Shown here: piece by piece, positions 17,671-26,337 of the stretch
Numbering within the stretch: position 1 is the first letter of the stretch
Layout of the letters: every line of letters starts with the position of its first letter
Assembly (NCBI GenBank): GCA_019634635.1
Contig: JAHCBB010000008.1
Span: forward strand, 62,001 to 126,000
Direction of reading: 5' to 3'
From: Verrucomicrobiia bacterium
GTDB taxonomy: Bacteria; Verrucomicrobiota; Verrucomicrobiia; Limisphaerales; UBA9464
Length of the DNA stretch: 64,000 nucleotides
Made by a program: the position numbers and the translations under genes
Notes under the pieces: generated by a model
What the model was told of the DNA's origin: nothing
Seen by the model: the letters and a program-made list of their open reading frames with translations, nothing else
Database searches by the model: none

Positions 17671-19082
17671 CCCTGCGTCCAACCGCCACCCGCGACGCGG
17701 CCCCCATCCCGGAGCGGAGCGGCCGGATGACCGTCAGCTGGCTGCACACCCGTTTCGTGGCGGTGACCGGTCCGGAAGCAGCCCGCACCCATTGGACGTC
17801 CCCCGCTCCGGTGTCCACTCCCGGGGAACTGGGCGAGGCCCTTCGCGCTGCAACCGCTGCGCTGCAGCCGTCGGAGCGAACCCTCGACCTGGTGATGGCA
17901 CACCCGCGCCTCCTCCACCAGCGGGTGGACCTGCCCCCGATGCGGCCGTCCCTGAGGCAGCGATATCTTGAAAGGCAGGCCGGACGCCTTCCGGGACTTG
18001 GCGATCCGATGCGCTGGTCCGGCCGGCCTGCGGTGCCGGTGGCAGCCCGCGAGGCGGTGCTGATCACTTTGCTGCCCAGATCGCTGGCAGATGCCCTGTG
18101 CGATGCCAGCCGGAAGGCGGGCCTGGAGCTTCGGAGCCTGATTCCCTTCAGCGAGCTCCTGCTCGACGTTGCCCACTCGCTTCCCGGGAGCCGGACCGAG
18201 TTCCGCCTGGTGGCCACCCACCTTTCGGGGACCACCGAAATGGCCATCACACGAGGCGACGGGCTGGCATTGCTCGCGCGCAGCGCGGGAATGCAGCGTA
18301 CCGGGGGCGGGGTCTCGATGGCCGCCGAACTGCACCGGACCGCGCAGTTCGTTGAGCAGACCTTTTCGCATCCGGTGGATCGCCGGTGCTGGCTGGGCCC
18401 GGCCGGCGCCGAACAATCCCCGGAAGGCTTCGAAAGCGTTCCCGGAGCCTGGGATGCCGCCGACTGGACCCGTCGGGCGGCACAGCGCGGCAACCCCACG
18501 GGCGTGAACCTTGCGGTCCGCGATCCGTGGGAACAGCCCGGCCGCCGGCTGGTGCTGCGAACGCACACCCTGCTCGCCGTCCTCGGACTCGTGGGCGCCG
18601 CAACCTTCCTGGTCTTCGCCGATCGCACCGCGCGCCAGGAACACGAAATCCTCCGCACGCTCCGCCGGGAAGCCGCACACCTGGCCGCGCGTGAGGCCGA
18701 ACTGCGTGAACCGATGGAGCGCCTGCGGCGCCAACGCGCCCTGGTCCATCTTGCCGGAAGTCCGCCGCCGCCGGTGCCGCTCTGGTTCGTGGCCACCCTG
18801 GCACCCCGGATTCCCGGAACGTTGCAGCTCATGAATGTGGCCATCGAGCGGAGGGACAGCGGATGGCGTTATCGCGTGGCGGGCCGCCACCGTCGGGACC
18901 CGGGGGATCGGGCGGACGCGATCGCCTCATTGAGTGCCACGATGTCGGGAGACCCCTTCTTTGCCCGTGTCGAGGCTCCGCCTCCCACCGATCCCGCACC
19001 GTGGGCCACTCGAGTTCGCACCCTCGGAAGCGGCCCCCGGGATGCGTCCGATGCGTTTCTGCTCGAAGGAGATCTCCCATGA
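17664..19082 (+). CDS. PilM/PilN- or GspL-like secretion assembly protein
   Basis: 472 residues. The N-terminal ~290 residues are cytoplasmic and have an actin-like feel (PSERTLDLVMAHPRLLHQRVDLPP; ATHLSGTTEMAITRGDGLALLARSAG). A single transmembrane helix (about 305-322, TLLAVLGLVGAATFLVF) is followed by a coiled coil (ARQEHEILRTLRREAAHLAAREAELREPMERL) and a small periplasmic domain. This is the PilM-PilN fusion or GspL layout that links the ATPase to the periplasmic components. The start overlaps the preceding stop (ATGCTGA), and the end overlaps the PilO-like gene by 4 bases. The family call rests on topology and context. Confidence 0.65.
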   Translation: MLTLRPTATRDAAPIPERSGRMTVSWLHTRFVAVTGPEAARTHWTSPAPVSTPGELGEALRAATAALQPSERTLDLVMAHPRLLHQRVDLPPMRPSLRQRYLERQAGRLPGLGDPMRWSGRPAVPVAAREAVLITLLPRSLADALCDASRKAGLELRSLIPFSELLLDVAHSLPGSRTEFRLVATHLSGTTEMAITRGDGLALLARSAGMQRTGGGVSMAAELHRTAQFVEQTFSHPVDRRCWLGPAGAEQSPEGFESVPGAWDAADWTRRAAQRGNPTGVNLAVRDPWEQPGRRLVLRTHTLLAVLGLVGAATFLVFADRTARQEHEILRTLRREAAHLAAREAELREPMERLRRQRALVHLAGSPPPPVPLWFVATLAPRIPGTLQLMNVAIERRDSGWRYRVAGRHRRDPGDRADAIASLSATMSGDPFFARVEAPPPTDPAPWATRVRTLGSGPRDASDAFLLEGDLP

Positions 19083-19672
19083 ACTCCCAGTCATCCACTC
19101 CCAACCCACCCCTTCGGAACCGGGTCACCGAATGGATCCGATGCCTCACCCCCTTCGCCGTCGCGGCGGGCCTCCTCGTCGCCGGGATCCACCGGCTGCG
19201 TCCGGTCCTCGGGGAATCAGCAATCCTTCATCGCGAACTGGGTGATCGCATCACCCGGGTGCAACAAGACGAACGATGCCTTCACGATGCGGACGAGGAG
19301 CAGCTCGCCGACCGCTTCGAGGAGCTGTGCCAGGCGCTCGCCGGCGATCCCTCAACGGTGGGCACCTGGCTGGATGCCGCCACCGCGATCGCTCGTGAGC
19401 TGGGATGGAATCTCCAGTTCGCGATCACCGATGTCGTCACGCATCCGGCCGCGGACCGGGAGGTCCTTCGCATTCCCATCCGGCTCAGCCTGCGGGCCAC
19501 GGGGGCTTCCGGGGAGCGGCGTGGGCTGCAGGACTTATTGAAGTTCGGGCACTGGATTCTTCGGGACACCCGGCGTGCGGATGTCACCGGTCTGACCATC
19601 GCTGCCGACCTCCACGGAATCCTGACGGCAACCCTGGATCTCGAACTCTGGATCATCCCGCCCGTCTCATGA
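19079..19672 (+). CDS. PilO-like inner-membrane secretion component
   Basis: 197 residues. A short cytoplasmic tail, one transmembrane helix (about 24-40, LTPFAVAAGLLVAGIHRL), a helical stretch (about 50-90) and a ferredoxin-like beta/alpha C-terminal domain fit PilO/GspM. It overlaps its neighbours by 4 bases on each side, so it sits in the strictly coupled PilN-PilO-PilP-secretin order. The earlier open frame upstream belongs to the preceding gene's other frame, so the ATG at 19079 is the natural start. Confidence 0.6.
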   Translation: MNSQSSTPNPPLRNRVTEWIRCLTPFAVAAGLLVAGIHRLRPVLGESAILHRELGDRITRVQQDERCLHDADEEQLADRFEELCQALAGDPSTVGTWLDAATAIARELGWNLQFAITDVVTHPAADREVLRIPIRLSLRATGASGERRGLQDLLKFGHWILRDTRRADVTGLTIAADLHGILTATLDLELWIIPPVS

Positions 19673-20223
19673 AGATCTCCCAAGCCATTGGATTTGCGGT
19701 CATTGCCGCGATCGCCGCGGCAGGCATCCTAACGCTGCGGAACCGCGGTGGCCCCGGACCCGTGGACGCCTGGGCGACCGGAATCGCAGCGGCGGATTCC
19801 ACTCCCCAGGACGAATTCCAGGATCCGGAAGCGTCCGACGCCCCACCACCAGTGCGAGACTGGAGGCTCCGGGAGGGCGACGCCCCTGCGGATCCCTTCG
19901 CCGGCGATCCCGTGGACACCGCTTCCCCCGGTCGGTCGGAGGCGTCGGAACCCCTCAGGCTTGCTGCCGTGTGGTGTCAACCGGGTCAGACGTTTGCAGT
20001 GATCAACGGAACGGTCGTGGCCGAGGGAGGTCATGTTGCCGGATACCGGATTGACCGGCTGGCCCCCGGGCTCGCCCAACTGAGCGGCCCCGAAGGCGTT
20101 GTCCGTCTCGTGGTGGCCCGGACGGCCTGGGTGCTGTCACCGCCGGTGGCCACCGCCACGGAGCAATCCTCCAGCCGCTCCGGCCCTCAGATCCTTCGTT
20201 CAACCACCCGAATTCTGCGATGA
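19669..20223 (+). CDS. PilP/GspC-like protein
   Basis: 184 residues. A transmembrane helix (about 5-24, QAIGFAVIAAIAAAGILTL) is followed by a Pro/Asp-rich linker and a small beta domain near residues 90-155 (LRLAAVWCQPGQTFAVINGTVVAEGGHVAGYRIDRL...VRLVVARTAWVL). That beta domain fits the homology region of PilP/GspC, which contacts the secretin. It overlaps the PilO-like gene and the secretin by 4 bases. The assignment relies on order and fold-like pattern. Confidence 0.6.
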   Translation: MKISQAIGFAVIAAIAAAGILTLRNRGGPGPVDAWATGIAAADSTPQDEFQDPEASDAPPPVRDWRLREGDAPADPFAGDPVDTASPGRSEASEPLRLAAVWCQPGQTFAVINGTVVAEGGHVAGYRIDRLAPGLAQLSGPEGVVRLVVARTAWVLSPPVATATEQSSSRSGPQILRSTTRILR

Positions 20224-21827
20224 ACCCATCCACCTTCCAACCGACCGTCCTGCATCCACGGCGTACAGAGCTGCTCCGGCGACTGAGTCTGGCGCTTCTC
20301 GTCGCGGTGACCGTCACCACGACGGATGCGCAATCACCCCGCGACGCGCAATCCGGCGGCACCCGCCCTTCCCGGCGTCGTCTGGAACAATGGCGGACGG
20401 TGGATCGCGAACTGTCGCAGGCGGAATGGCCCGTCCTCCCTCCCGCCGGGATTCCGGAAAGGCCCGCGCGATCCGTGGAGGTCGAGCGTCCAGCCTCGCC
20501 TGCCGATTCGCTCGCTCCAGACCGGCCGTTGTACTCGTTTTCGGCCGCCGACCTGGACCTCAAGGAGGCCCTGGCCCTGTTCGCGAGGGCCAACCGTCTC
20601 AACGTGGTCCCGGATGCCGACGTCACCGGGGTGATCACCGTGGATCTGCACGATCTGCCGCTGCCGGTCGTGATGCGGGCCCTGCTGGAGGCCGCGGACT
20701 GCGGATGGACGGAATCCGAAGGGCTCATCCGCGTGAGAACCACGGAAAGCCGTTCCTTCCTGATTGACTACCTGCGGTTGCAACGCAAGGGCCTCGGACA
20801 GAACTCGGCCACGCTGGCCGCCGGCACCTCGGGTGGCGGGACCACCGTCGCCACCGCATCGGGCTCCCAGACCGTGGGCGGGGGCGCCTCCGGCGCCACG
20901 GGCGGTTCGTCCGTCCAGCTCACCGCCGAGAACACCATCAATTTCTGGACCGAGCTCCGCGACGACCTGACCCGCCTGCTCACGGCGCCGGGCCGCGACA
21001 CCCTGGCGATCAATCCCACGGCCGGCCTCATCGTGGTTACCGACCGGCCGTCCGCGCTGAGGCGCGTCGAGCGCTATCTGGACCGTCTCCAGCACACGGT
21101 GCAGCGGCAGGTGGACATCGAGGCGCGGCTGTATGACGTGACGCTCAGCGACCAGTTCGAGTTCGGCATCAACTGGGAGGAGGTCATCCGGACCTCAGGC
21201 GGTGCATTCGGGATGGCCGGCTCCCCGATGATCACCCGTCCCCTCGGCGGCTTCGATCTGTCCCCTGCCACGCTCACCCTGGCGTTCGAGAATGATCAGG
21301 CCTCGCTCCTGATGAAGGCCCTCCAGGAGCAGGGGGAGGTGCGGGTGATCTCCAAGCCAAGGCTCCGGACGCTGAACAACCAGACGGCACTCATCAAGGT
21401 CGGCACCGAGATGCCCTTCTTTCAAAACCAGTCCACCATAGTGCCCGGAGGGGGAACCACGGCCGGGGCATCGGCGGTCATCGAGCAGGACACGGTGATC
21501 AGCGTCACCGTGGGGACGATCCTGGCAATCACTCCGCAGATCTCCGGGGACGACTGGGTGACGCTCGACATCTCCCCGGTGCTCACCAGCCTCCTCGAGA
21601 CCAAAATCTCCCCCAACCGCAGTACCACGGCGCCAGTCCTCGACATCAAACAGGCCTCCACCCTCATCCGGGTCCGGAGTGGGACCACCATCGCAATGGG
21701 CGGGCTGATCCAGACGGAGTCCGCAAGGCTTCGACGCAAGATTCCCGGCCTCGGGGACATCCCGTGGCTTGGCCGGCTGTTCCAAGGCGACTTCGACGCC
21801 CGAAGGAAGAAGGAACTCGTATGCTGA
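20220..21827 (+). CDS. gspD: secretin (GspD/PilQ), frame broken at the extreme C-terminus
   Basis: 535 residues. A signal-like head (LRRLSLALLVAVTVTTTDA) is followed by N-domains (FSAADLDLKEALALFARANRLNVV; LAINPTAGLIVVTDRPSALRRVERYLDRL) and the secretin core (VDIEARLYDVTLSDQFEFGINW, VISKPRLRTLNNQTALIKVG, SGTTIAMGGLIQ, KIPGLGDIPWLGRLF). It forms the outer-membrane channel. The normal ending KKELVxxITPRIV is interrupted: frame 0 reads ELVC and stops at 21827. Moving back one base after the Val codon gives M-L-I-T-P-R-I-V-T-D-P-P-A-P and a stop at 21865. That is either a one-base deletion, a sequencing error or a -1 shift; no slippery heptamer is visible. Confidence 0.9.
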   Translation: MNPSTFQPTVLHPRRTELLRRLSLALLVAVTVTTTDAQSPRDAQSGGTRPSRRRLEQWRTVDRELSQAEWPVLPPAGIPERPARSVEVERPASPADSLAPDRPLYSFSAADLDLKEALALFARANRLNVVPDADVTGVITVDLHDLPLPVVMRALLEAADCGWTESEGLIRVRTTESRSFLIDYLRLQRKGLGQNSATLAAGTSGGGTTVATASGSQTVGGGASGATGGSSVQLTAENTINFWTELRDDLTRLLTAPGRDTLAINPTAGLIVVTDRPSALRRVERYLDRLQHTVQRQVDIEARLYDVTLSDQFEFGINWEEVIRTSGGAFGMAGSPMITRPLGGFDLSPATLTLAFENDQASLLMKALQEQGEVRVISKPRLRTLNNQTALIKVGTEMPFFQNQSTIVPGGGTTAGASAVIEQDTVISVTVGTILAITPQISGDDWVTLDISPVLTSLLETKISPNRSTTAPVLDIKQASTLIRVRSGTTIAMGGLIQTESARLRRKIPGLGDIPWLGRLFQGDFDARRKKELVC

Positions 21828-22106
21828 TCACCCCGAGGATTGTCACCGACCCTCCAGCCCCGTGACCCGATCCCCCCGTCACCATTTCGCCACATTTTTC
21901 CGCCTTCCGAGATTCCCCCTCTGGACACGCTTCGCACCATGAGCAGTTTTCGCCCTATTCCGCGGACCGTTGCGCTTCGCCGCACCCCGCACGGCTCGGC
22001 ATCCCCGACCGGGGGTTCCCCCTCTGCACTCCCGGTTTCCGCCAGGCCGTCGGCCCCCTCGGCGTCCACGGAGACAACTCCCATCACCCCTCAGGAAAAC
22101 CACCTG

Positions 22107-22772
22107 ATGCACTCCACCCAACACATGAACCTCAACATTGCCATCATTGATGACAGCGGCGGTGCCCGTGACGGGCTCGCCGCACTGGTCCGGATGACTC
22201 CCGGCCACCACCTCGTCTCCGTATGCAGCACCGGCCGGGGCGCCCTCGCCGAGCTGCCCCAGACCCGGCCGAAAGTCGTCCTCATCGAAATGAACCTCAG
22301 AGATATTCCGGGTCCGGACTGCATCCGGCGCCTGAGATCCCTGATTCCGGGGGTCGAGATCATTGCGATCACGACCCGTCCAGAACTGCCCCACATCCTC
22401 GCCGCCATGGCCGCGGGGGCCCATGGCTATCTCCTCAAGGACTCGCCCCCGCAGCGCGTTCTGGAAGCCATCCAGGAGGTGGCCACGGGCGGGGCTCCAC
22501 TGGCTCCGGCCATCGCCCGCTGCCTCATCGAACAATTGTACCAGGACCGCCCCGGGCCTGCCGAGGCGATCCGCCTGAGCCGGCGGGAGGAACAAGTCCT
22601 GTGGCGGCTCGCCGACGGGCTGCGGGCCAAGGAAGTGGCCACCGTGCTCAACATCAGCACCTACACGGTCCAGACCCATGTGCGAAACATCTACTCCAAG
22701 CTCGGGGTCAAATCCGTCGCCGAGGCGGTGGCCTGCTACCTCCGACGCGATTTGCGGACCCCGCCGGCGTGA
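22107..22772 (+). CDS. NarL/FixJ-type response regulator with altered phosphoacceptor
   Basis: 221 residues. The receiver domain (about 8-125) has the acidic pair in IIDDS, the switch Thr (AITT) and the KDS lysine, but the phosphoacceptor Asp is replaced by Glu in VVLIEMNL. The LuxR-type HTH (about 155-212) is intact: LSRREEQVLWRLADGLRAKEVA, then VQTHVRNIYSKLGV. I start at 22107 because AGGAAA lies about 10 bases upstream; ATG 22125 is also possible. It follows the secretin region by about 240 bases and precedes a large secreted protein. Glu may mimic the phosphorylated state; no sensor kinase is adjacent. Confidence 0.8.
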   Translation: MHSTQHMNLNIAIIDDSGGARDGLAALVRMTPGHHLVSVCSTGRGALAELPQTRPKVVLIEMNLRDIPGPDCIRRLRSLIPGVEIIAITTRPELPHILAAMAAGAHGYLLKDSPPQRVLEAIQEVATGGAPLAPAIARCLIEQLYQDRPGPAEAIRLSRREEQVLWRLADGLRAKEVATVLNISTYTVQTHVRNIYSKLGVKSVAEAVACYLRRDLRTPPA

Positions 22773-22909
22773 CCCCGGGTGGCCGGCGGATTTCGTCACC
22801 GCCATGTAACTTCAGGGCCACCCCCCTGTTGCGACCGCCCCCCCAAGGTGCCCGCTCCGATGCCGCCATTTCAGGCGGGACATCGCTGTCGTCGCAATCA
22901 ACGAAACCA

Positions 22910-25777
22910 ATGAACTCTATCATCCATTCCTGGCGGAGGCTCGGAGGCCTTCTCCTCATCCTGTGCGGCCTTGCGGGCGCCCAGCTGGCACACGCCGAGA
23001 CGGTCACCATCCCGGCCGGATTCCTCACGGGCACCAATGTCTGGAGCCGCACCAACACCTATCTGCTCGACGGGTTTGTCTATGCGCTGGATGGCGCCGT
23101 ACTGAAGATCGAGGCGGGCACGGTCATCAAGGGGGCCCTAGGCACAGGGCCGGAAGACTTCGGCTGCCTCTTCATCTGCCAGGGCGCCAGGATTTACGCC
23201 CAGGGGACCCCTCAGAATCCGATCATCTTCACCGCGGAAGAGGATGACGTGGAGGATCCCACCGATCTCGGCCCCCAGGACACCCAACTTTGGGGCGGCG
23301 TGGTGCTCTACGGGCGCGCACGGATCAACAACTCCAACAACGGCACGGGCGATGCCAGCAACCCGAAATACGACATCTACGAGGGGCTTCCCGACGACCA
23401 GGCGCCAACGGGCCAGTTCGTCAACCGGTTCGGAGGCGGGGACGACGACGACGATTCCGGAGTTCTCCGGTACGTCTCCATCCGCCACGGCGGCAAGGTG
23501 CTCGAGTCCAACAAGGAGGTGAACGGGCTTTCCCTCTGCGCCGTGGGACGCAGCACCACCGTCGAGTACATTGAGGTGTTCGCCAACTCGGATGACGGAT
23601 TCGAATTCTTCGGGGGGACGGTCAATACCCGTTATCTGGTCAGCGCCTTCAACGAAGATGAGGCCTTCGACGCGGACCAGGGCTATTCCGGCAAGAACCA
23701 GTTCTGGTTCGGGATCCAGAACTCAAACTCCGTCGAGAAGGGCATGGAGATCAACGGGGAACCCCAAGAGCGGATCACCGGCCAGGGAGTGCCTGTTTCC
23801 AACTGGGAAGTGTACAACGTCACTTTGATCGGTGCCGGGGCTCAACAGGGCACTCCAGGATCCGGGAACAACGCCTTCACCTTCCGGGCCTACACCCAGG
23901 TCGGAGTTTACAACGGCATCTTCACCGAGTTCAACGGGCTGCCCATCACCGGTGGCGCGTTCTCCACGGGTGCGGAACCGACCGTGCGCAACAACCTGTG
24001 GTTCGGCTTCTCGGACCCCACGTTCACTCCGGCCGCCGTTTTCAATCCGACGGCCACGAACGACGTTGCCGATCCGATGCTCCGGGGCATTTCCCGCGCC
24101 TGGCCGGCCGATGGCGGCCTGAATCCTTTGCTCAAGCCGGAAAGCCCGGGCTTTGAGAACTATCGCCCGGCGCCCCAGGATGGCTTCTATCAGATCGCCC
24201 CGTACCGCGGTGCCTTCGACGGGGCCAACAATTGGATGCGCAAGTGGACCTTCCTCGACCAGGCGGGCTACCTGCCGCCGCAGACCAATCTGGTGACCAT
24301 CCCTGCCGGATTCTACTCGGGCCGCCTCGACTGGGCTTCCACCAACGTCTACCTGCTGGACGGTTTTGTCTACCTGCTGGACGGCGCCGAGCTGCACATC
24401 GAGCCAGGCACGGTGATCAAGGGCGCTCTGGGAACAGGGCCTGACAACTTCGGCTGCCTTTTCGTCTGTCAGGGTGCGAAGGTCTTCGCCGAAGGAACCC
24501 CGGTGAACCCGATCATCTTCACCGCCGAGGAGGATGACGTCAGTGACCCCGACGACCTCGGGCCGCAGGACACCCAGCTTTGGGGCGGCTTGGTGATCTA
24601 CGGACGGGCCCGCATCAACAATTCCAACAACGGCACCGGCGACGCAACCAATCCCAAGTACGACATCTACGAGGGGCTGTCCGACGACCAGGCGCCAACC
24701 GGTCAGTACGTCAATCGGTTCGGTGGAGGCGACGACGAGGACGATTCGGGGGTCTACCGGTACATTTCGATCCGGCACGGAGGCAAGGTGCTGGAGTCCA
24801 ACAAGGAGGTAAACGGCCTGTCGCTCTGCGGCGTCGGTCGTTGCACCAAAGTCGAGTACATCGAGGTCTTCGCCAATTCGGACGACGGATTTGAGTTCTT
24901 CGGCGGCTCGGTCAACACCCGGTATCTCGTTGCCGCATTCAATGAGGACGAAGCCTTCGATGCCGACCAGGGATACACGGGCTTGAACCAGTTCTGGTTC
25001 GGCATCCAGCCCCAGAACAGCGTGGAAAAGGGCATGGAGATCAACGGCGAACCCCAGGAACGGATCACCGGCCAGGGTGTCCCGGTCTCCAATTGGCAGA
25101 CGTACAACACCACCCTCATCGGTGCGGGAGCCGTTCCCGGCACCCCGGGATCCGGGAACAACGCCTTCACCTTCCGGGCCTACACCCAGGTGGGCGTCTA
25201 CAACGGCATCTTCACCGAATTCAACGGACTCCCCATCACCGGCGACGCGTTCAGCACAGGTGCCGAGCCGACGGTCCTCGACAACCTCTGGTTCGGATTC
25301 TCGATGCCCAGCTTCGGGCCGGCTTCGGTGTTCGAGCCCGGAACCGGAAATCGGACCAACGTCAACCCCATGCTCCGCGGCATCAGTTGGTCGGAGCCCT
25401 TTGGCCTCGACCCGCGACCGGAGGCGGACAGCCCGGCGAATTCCTCCCCGCGCATCGCGCCCGACAACGGGTTCTACCGTCCCGCTCCCTATTACGGCGC
25501 CTTTACCAGCAGCCGCAACTGGGCGGTGGACTGGACATGGATCGGGAACAGCCTGCTGCTGAATCCGGAGGGCGGATTCACGCCGGTTGAGTATCCGCCG
25601 AGCGCCGGGCCGGTGATCGTGATCGAGACCGGCGACGGGGGCGTGCAGGTGATCTTCTCCGGCACCCTCCAGTCGTCCGAAACCCTCGGCGGCGACTTCG
25701 CCCCGGTTCCGGGCGCCGCCAGCCCCTACACGGTGCCCCCGGAGACCACGCTGCGATTCTACCGCGCGGCGGACTAA
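22910..25777 (+). CDS. large secreted protein made of two tandem ~430-residue copies
   Basis: 955 residues with a signal peptide (about 1-29: RLGGLLLILCGLAGAQLAHA). Two near-identical units begin at VTIPAG (nt 23003 and 24293, exactly 1290 nt apart). Each contains GTVIKGALGTGP, NPIIFTAEEDDV, DTQLWGGLVIYGRARINN, a DIYEGL/DDQAPTGQ segment, an Asp-rich GGGDDEDDSGV loop (calcium-like), IRHGGKV and YTQVGVYNGIF. From memory this resembles a family of secreted beta-helical proteins in Bacteroidota and Verrucomicrobia; no enzyme motif is seen. The C-terminal ~50 residues (LQSSETLGGDFAPVPGA ... FYRAAD) belong to the shared terminal module discussed in the findings. A strong terminator follows. Confidence 0.8.
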   Translation: MNSIIHSWRRLGGLLLILCGLAGAQLAHAETVTIPAGFLTGTNVWSRTNTYLLDGFVYALDGAVLKIEAGTVIKGALGTGPEDFGCLFICQGARIYAQGTPQNPIIFTAEEDDVEDPTDLGPQDTQLWGGVVLYGRARINNSNNGTGDASNPKYDIYEGLPDDQAPTGQFVNRFGGGDDDDDSGVLRYVSIRHGGKVLESNKEVNGLSLCAVGRSTTVEYIEVFANSDDGFEFFGGTVNTRYLVSAFNEDEAFDADQGYSGKNQFWFGIQNSNSVEKGMEINGEPQERITGQGVPVSNWEVYNVTLIGAGAQQGTPGSGNNAFTFRAYTQVGVYNGIFTEFNGLPITGGAFSTGAEPTVRNNLWFGFSDPTFTPAAVFNPTATNDVADPMLRGISRAWPADGGLNPLLKPESPGFENYRPAPQDGFYQIAPYRGAFDGANNWMRKWTFLDQAGYLPPQTNLVTIPAGFYSGRLDWASTNVYLLDGFVYLLDGAELHIEPGTVIKGALGTGPDNFGCLFVCQGAKVFAEGTPVNPIIFTAEEDDVSDPDDLGPQDTQLWGGLVIYGRARINNSNNGTGDATNPKYDIYEGLSDDQAPTGQYVNRFGGGDDEDDSGVYRYISIRHGGKVLESNKEVNGLSLCGVGRCTKVEYIEVFANSDDGFEFFGGSVNTRYLVAAFNEDEAFDADQGYTGLNQFWFGIQPQNSVEKGMEINGEPQERITGQGVPVSNWQTYNTTLIGAGAVPGTPGSGNNAFTFRAYTQVGVYNGIFTEFNGLPITGDAFSTGAEPTVLDNLWFGFSMPSFGPASVFEPGTGNRTNVNPMLRGISWSEPFGLDPRPEADSPANSSPRIAPDNGFYRPAPYYGAFTSSRNWAVDWTWIGNSLLLNPEGGFTPVEYPPSAGPVIVIETGDGGVQVIFSGTLQSSETLGGDFAPVPGAASPYTVPPETTLRFYRAAD
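23003..24292 (+). repeat. internal gene duplication, unit 1
   Basis: First 1290-nt unit of the duplicated coding repeat. It matches unit 2 (24293 to about 25560) closely at the protein level and in many places at the DNA level, for example around GEPQERITGQGVPVSNW and GSGNNAFTFRAYTQVGVYNG. Confidence 0.85.
24293..25560 (+). repeat. internal gene duplication, unit 2
   Basis: Second unit of the duplication; it is followed directly by the C-terminal module. The right end is approximate. Confidence 0.8.
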
Positions 25778-25794
25778 GGCGTCCCAATCATCAC

Positions 25795-25826
25795 GGGGCC
25801 GGGCTGACACGCCCGGCCCCTTTTTT
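25795..25826 (+). terminator. strong rho-independent terminator
   Basis: A perfect 10-bp stem GGGGCCGGGC/GCCCGGCCCC around TGACAC, followed by six T. It ends the transcript of the duplicated secreted protein, 17 bases past its stop, and abuts the 3' end of the convergent gene at 25825-26172. Confidence 0.92.
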
Positions 25827-26172
25827 ATTCCATGACCTGCTTTGCGATCGCCACCAGGCGCCGCCCGGACGCGCGAATCCCGAGGGTATCCCGGACCCAC
25901 GTCCGGCGATACAGCATGCCACCGCCCAACTCTCCGGCAGTATCCCGGACTTCGTCTGCAGAAGCGGCCACGGAAACGGTACGAATGGTCTCCAAGTCCC
26001 TGCGGAACAGCCCGGCGTCGAGCCACAGCAGCAACCGGGCTGCCGGACGCTGCAATGGCGGAACACAGCGCAGGAAGAGTTCACGTTCGAATTGCGACTC
26101 CGGCACACGGGCGCGACGCAGAAACGCTTCGCGCAGTCGTGCAGGGGAAACCTCTTGGGAGCCCTTCATCAA
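25825..26172 (-). CDS. hypothetical small helical protein
   Basis: 115 residues, Arg/Leu/Ala-rich and predicted all-helical, without signal peptide or membrane span; cytoplasmic. There is no recognised family. The run FLRRARVPESQFERELFLRCVPPLQRPAARLLLWLDAGLF looks like amphipathic helices, possibly a DNA- or protein-binding bundle. It is convergent with the large secreted protein. Its composition matches its neighbours, and plus-strand frames over the same bases lack any domain, so the minus reading is preferred. Confidence 0.5.
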   Translation of the reverse strand: MMKGSQEVSPARLREAFLRRARVPESQFERELFLRCVPPLQRPAARLLLWLDAGLFRRDLETIRTVSVAASADEVRDTAGELGGGMLYRRTWVRDTLGIRASGRRLVAIAKQVME

Positions 26173-26337
26173 AGGGCATCGTTACGCCCCGGTGACCCCG
26201 GTCAAGATGGTGAGGGCAACGTCTCCGTAAAGTTTGGTGGCCCGCAGGCCGGGGCTGAAAATCGAGGCACACTCAATTTCCCGCTCGCCTTTCCGGGAAC
26301 GGCTGCACTTTCATCCCCGGAACATTTTCCGTCCCCG

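Noticed and set aside
23723..26026. A 767-codon minus-strand frame opposite the duplicated secreted protein.
   Set aside because: It mirrors the internal duplication of the plus-strand gene and has no recognisable domain.
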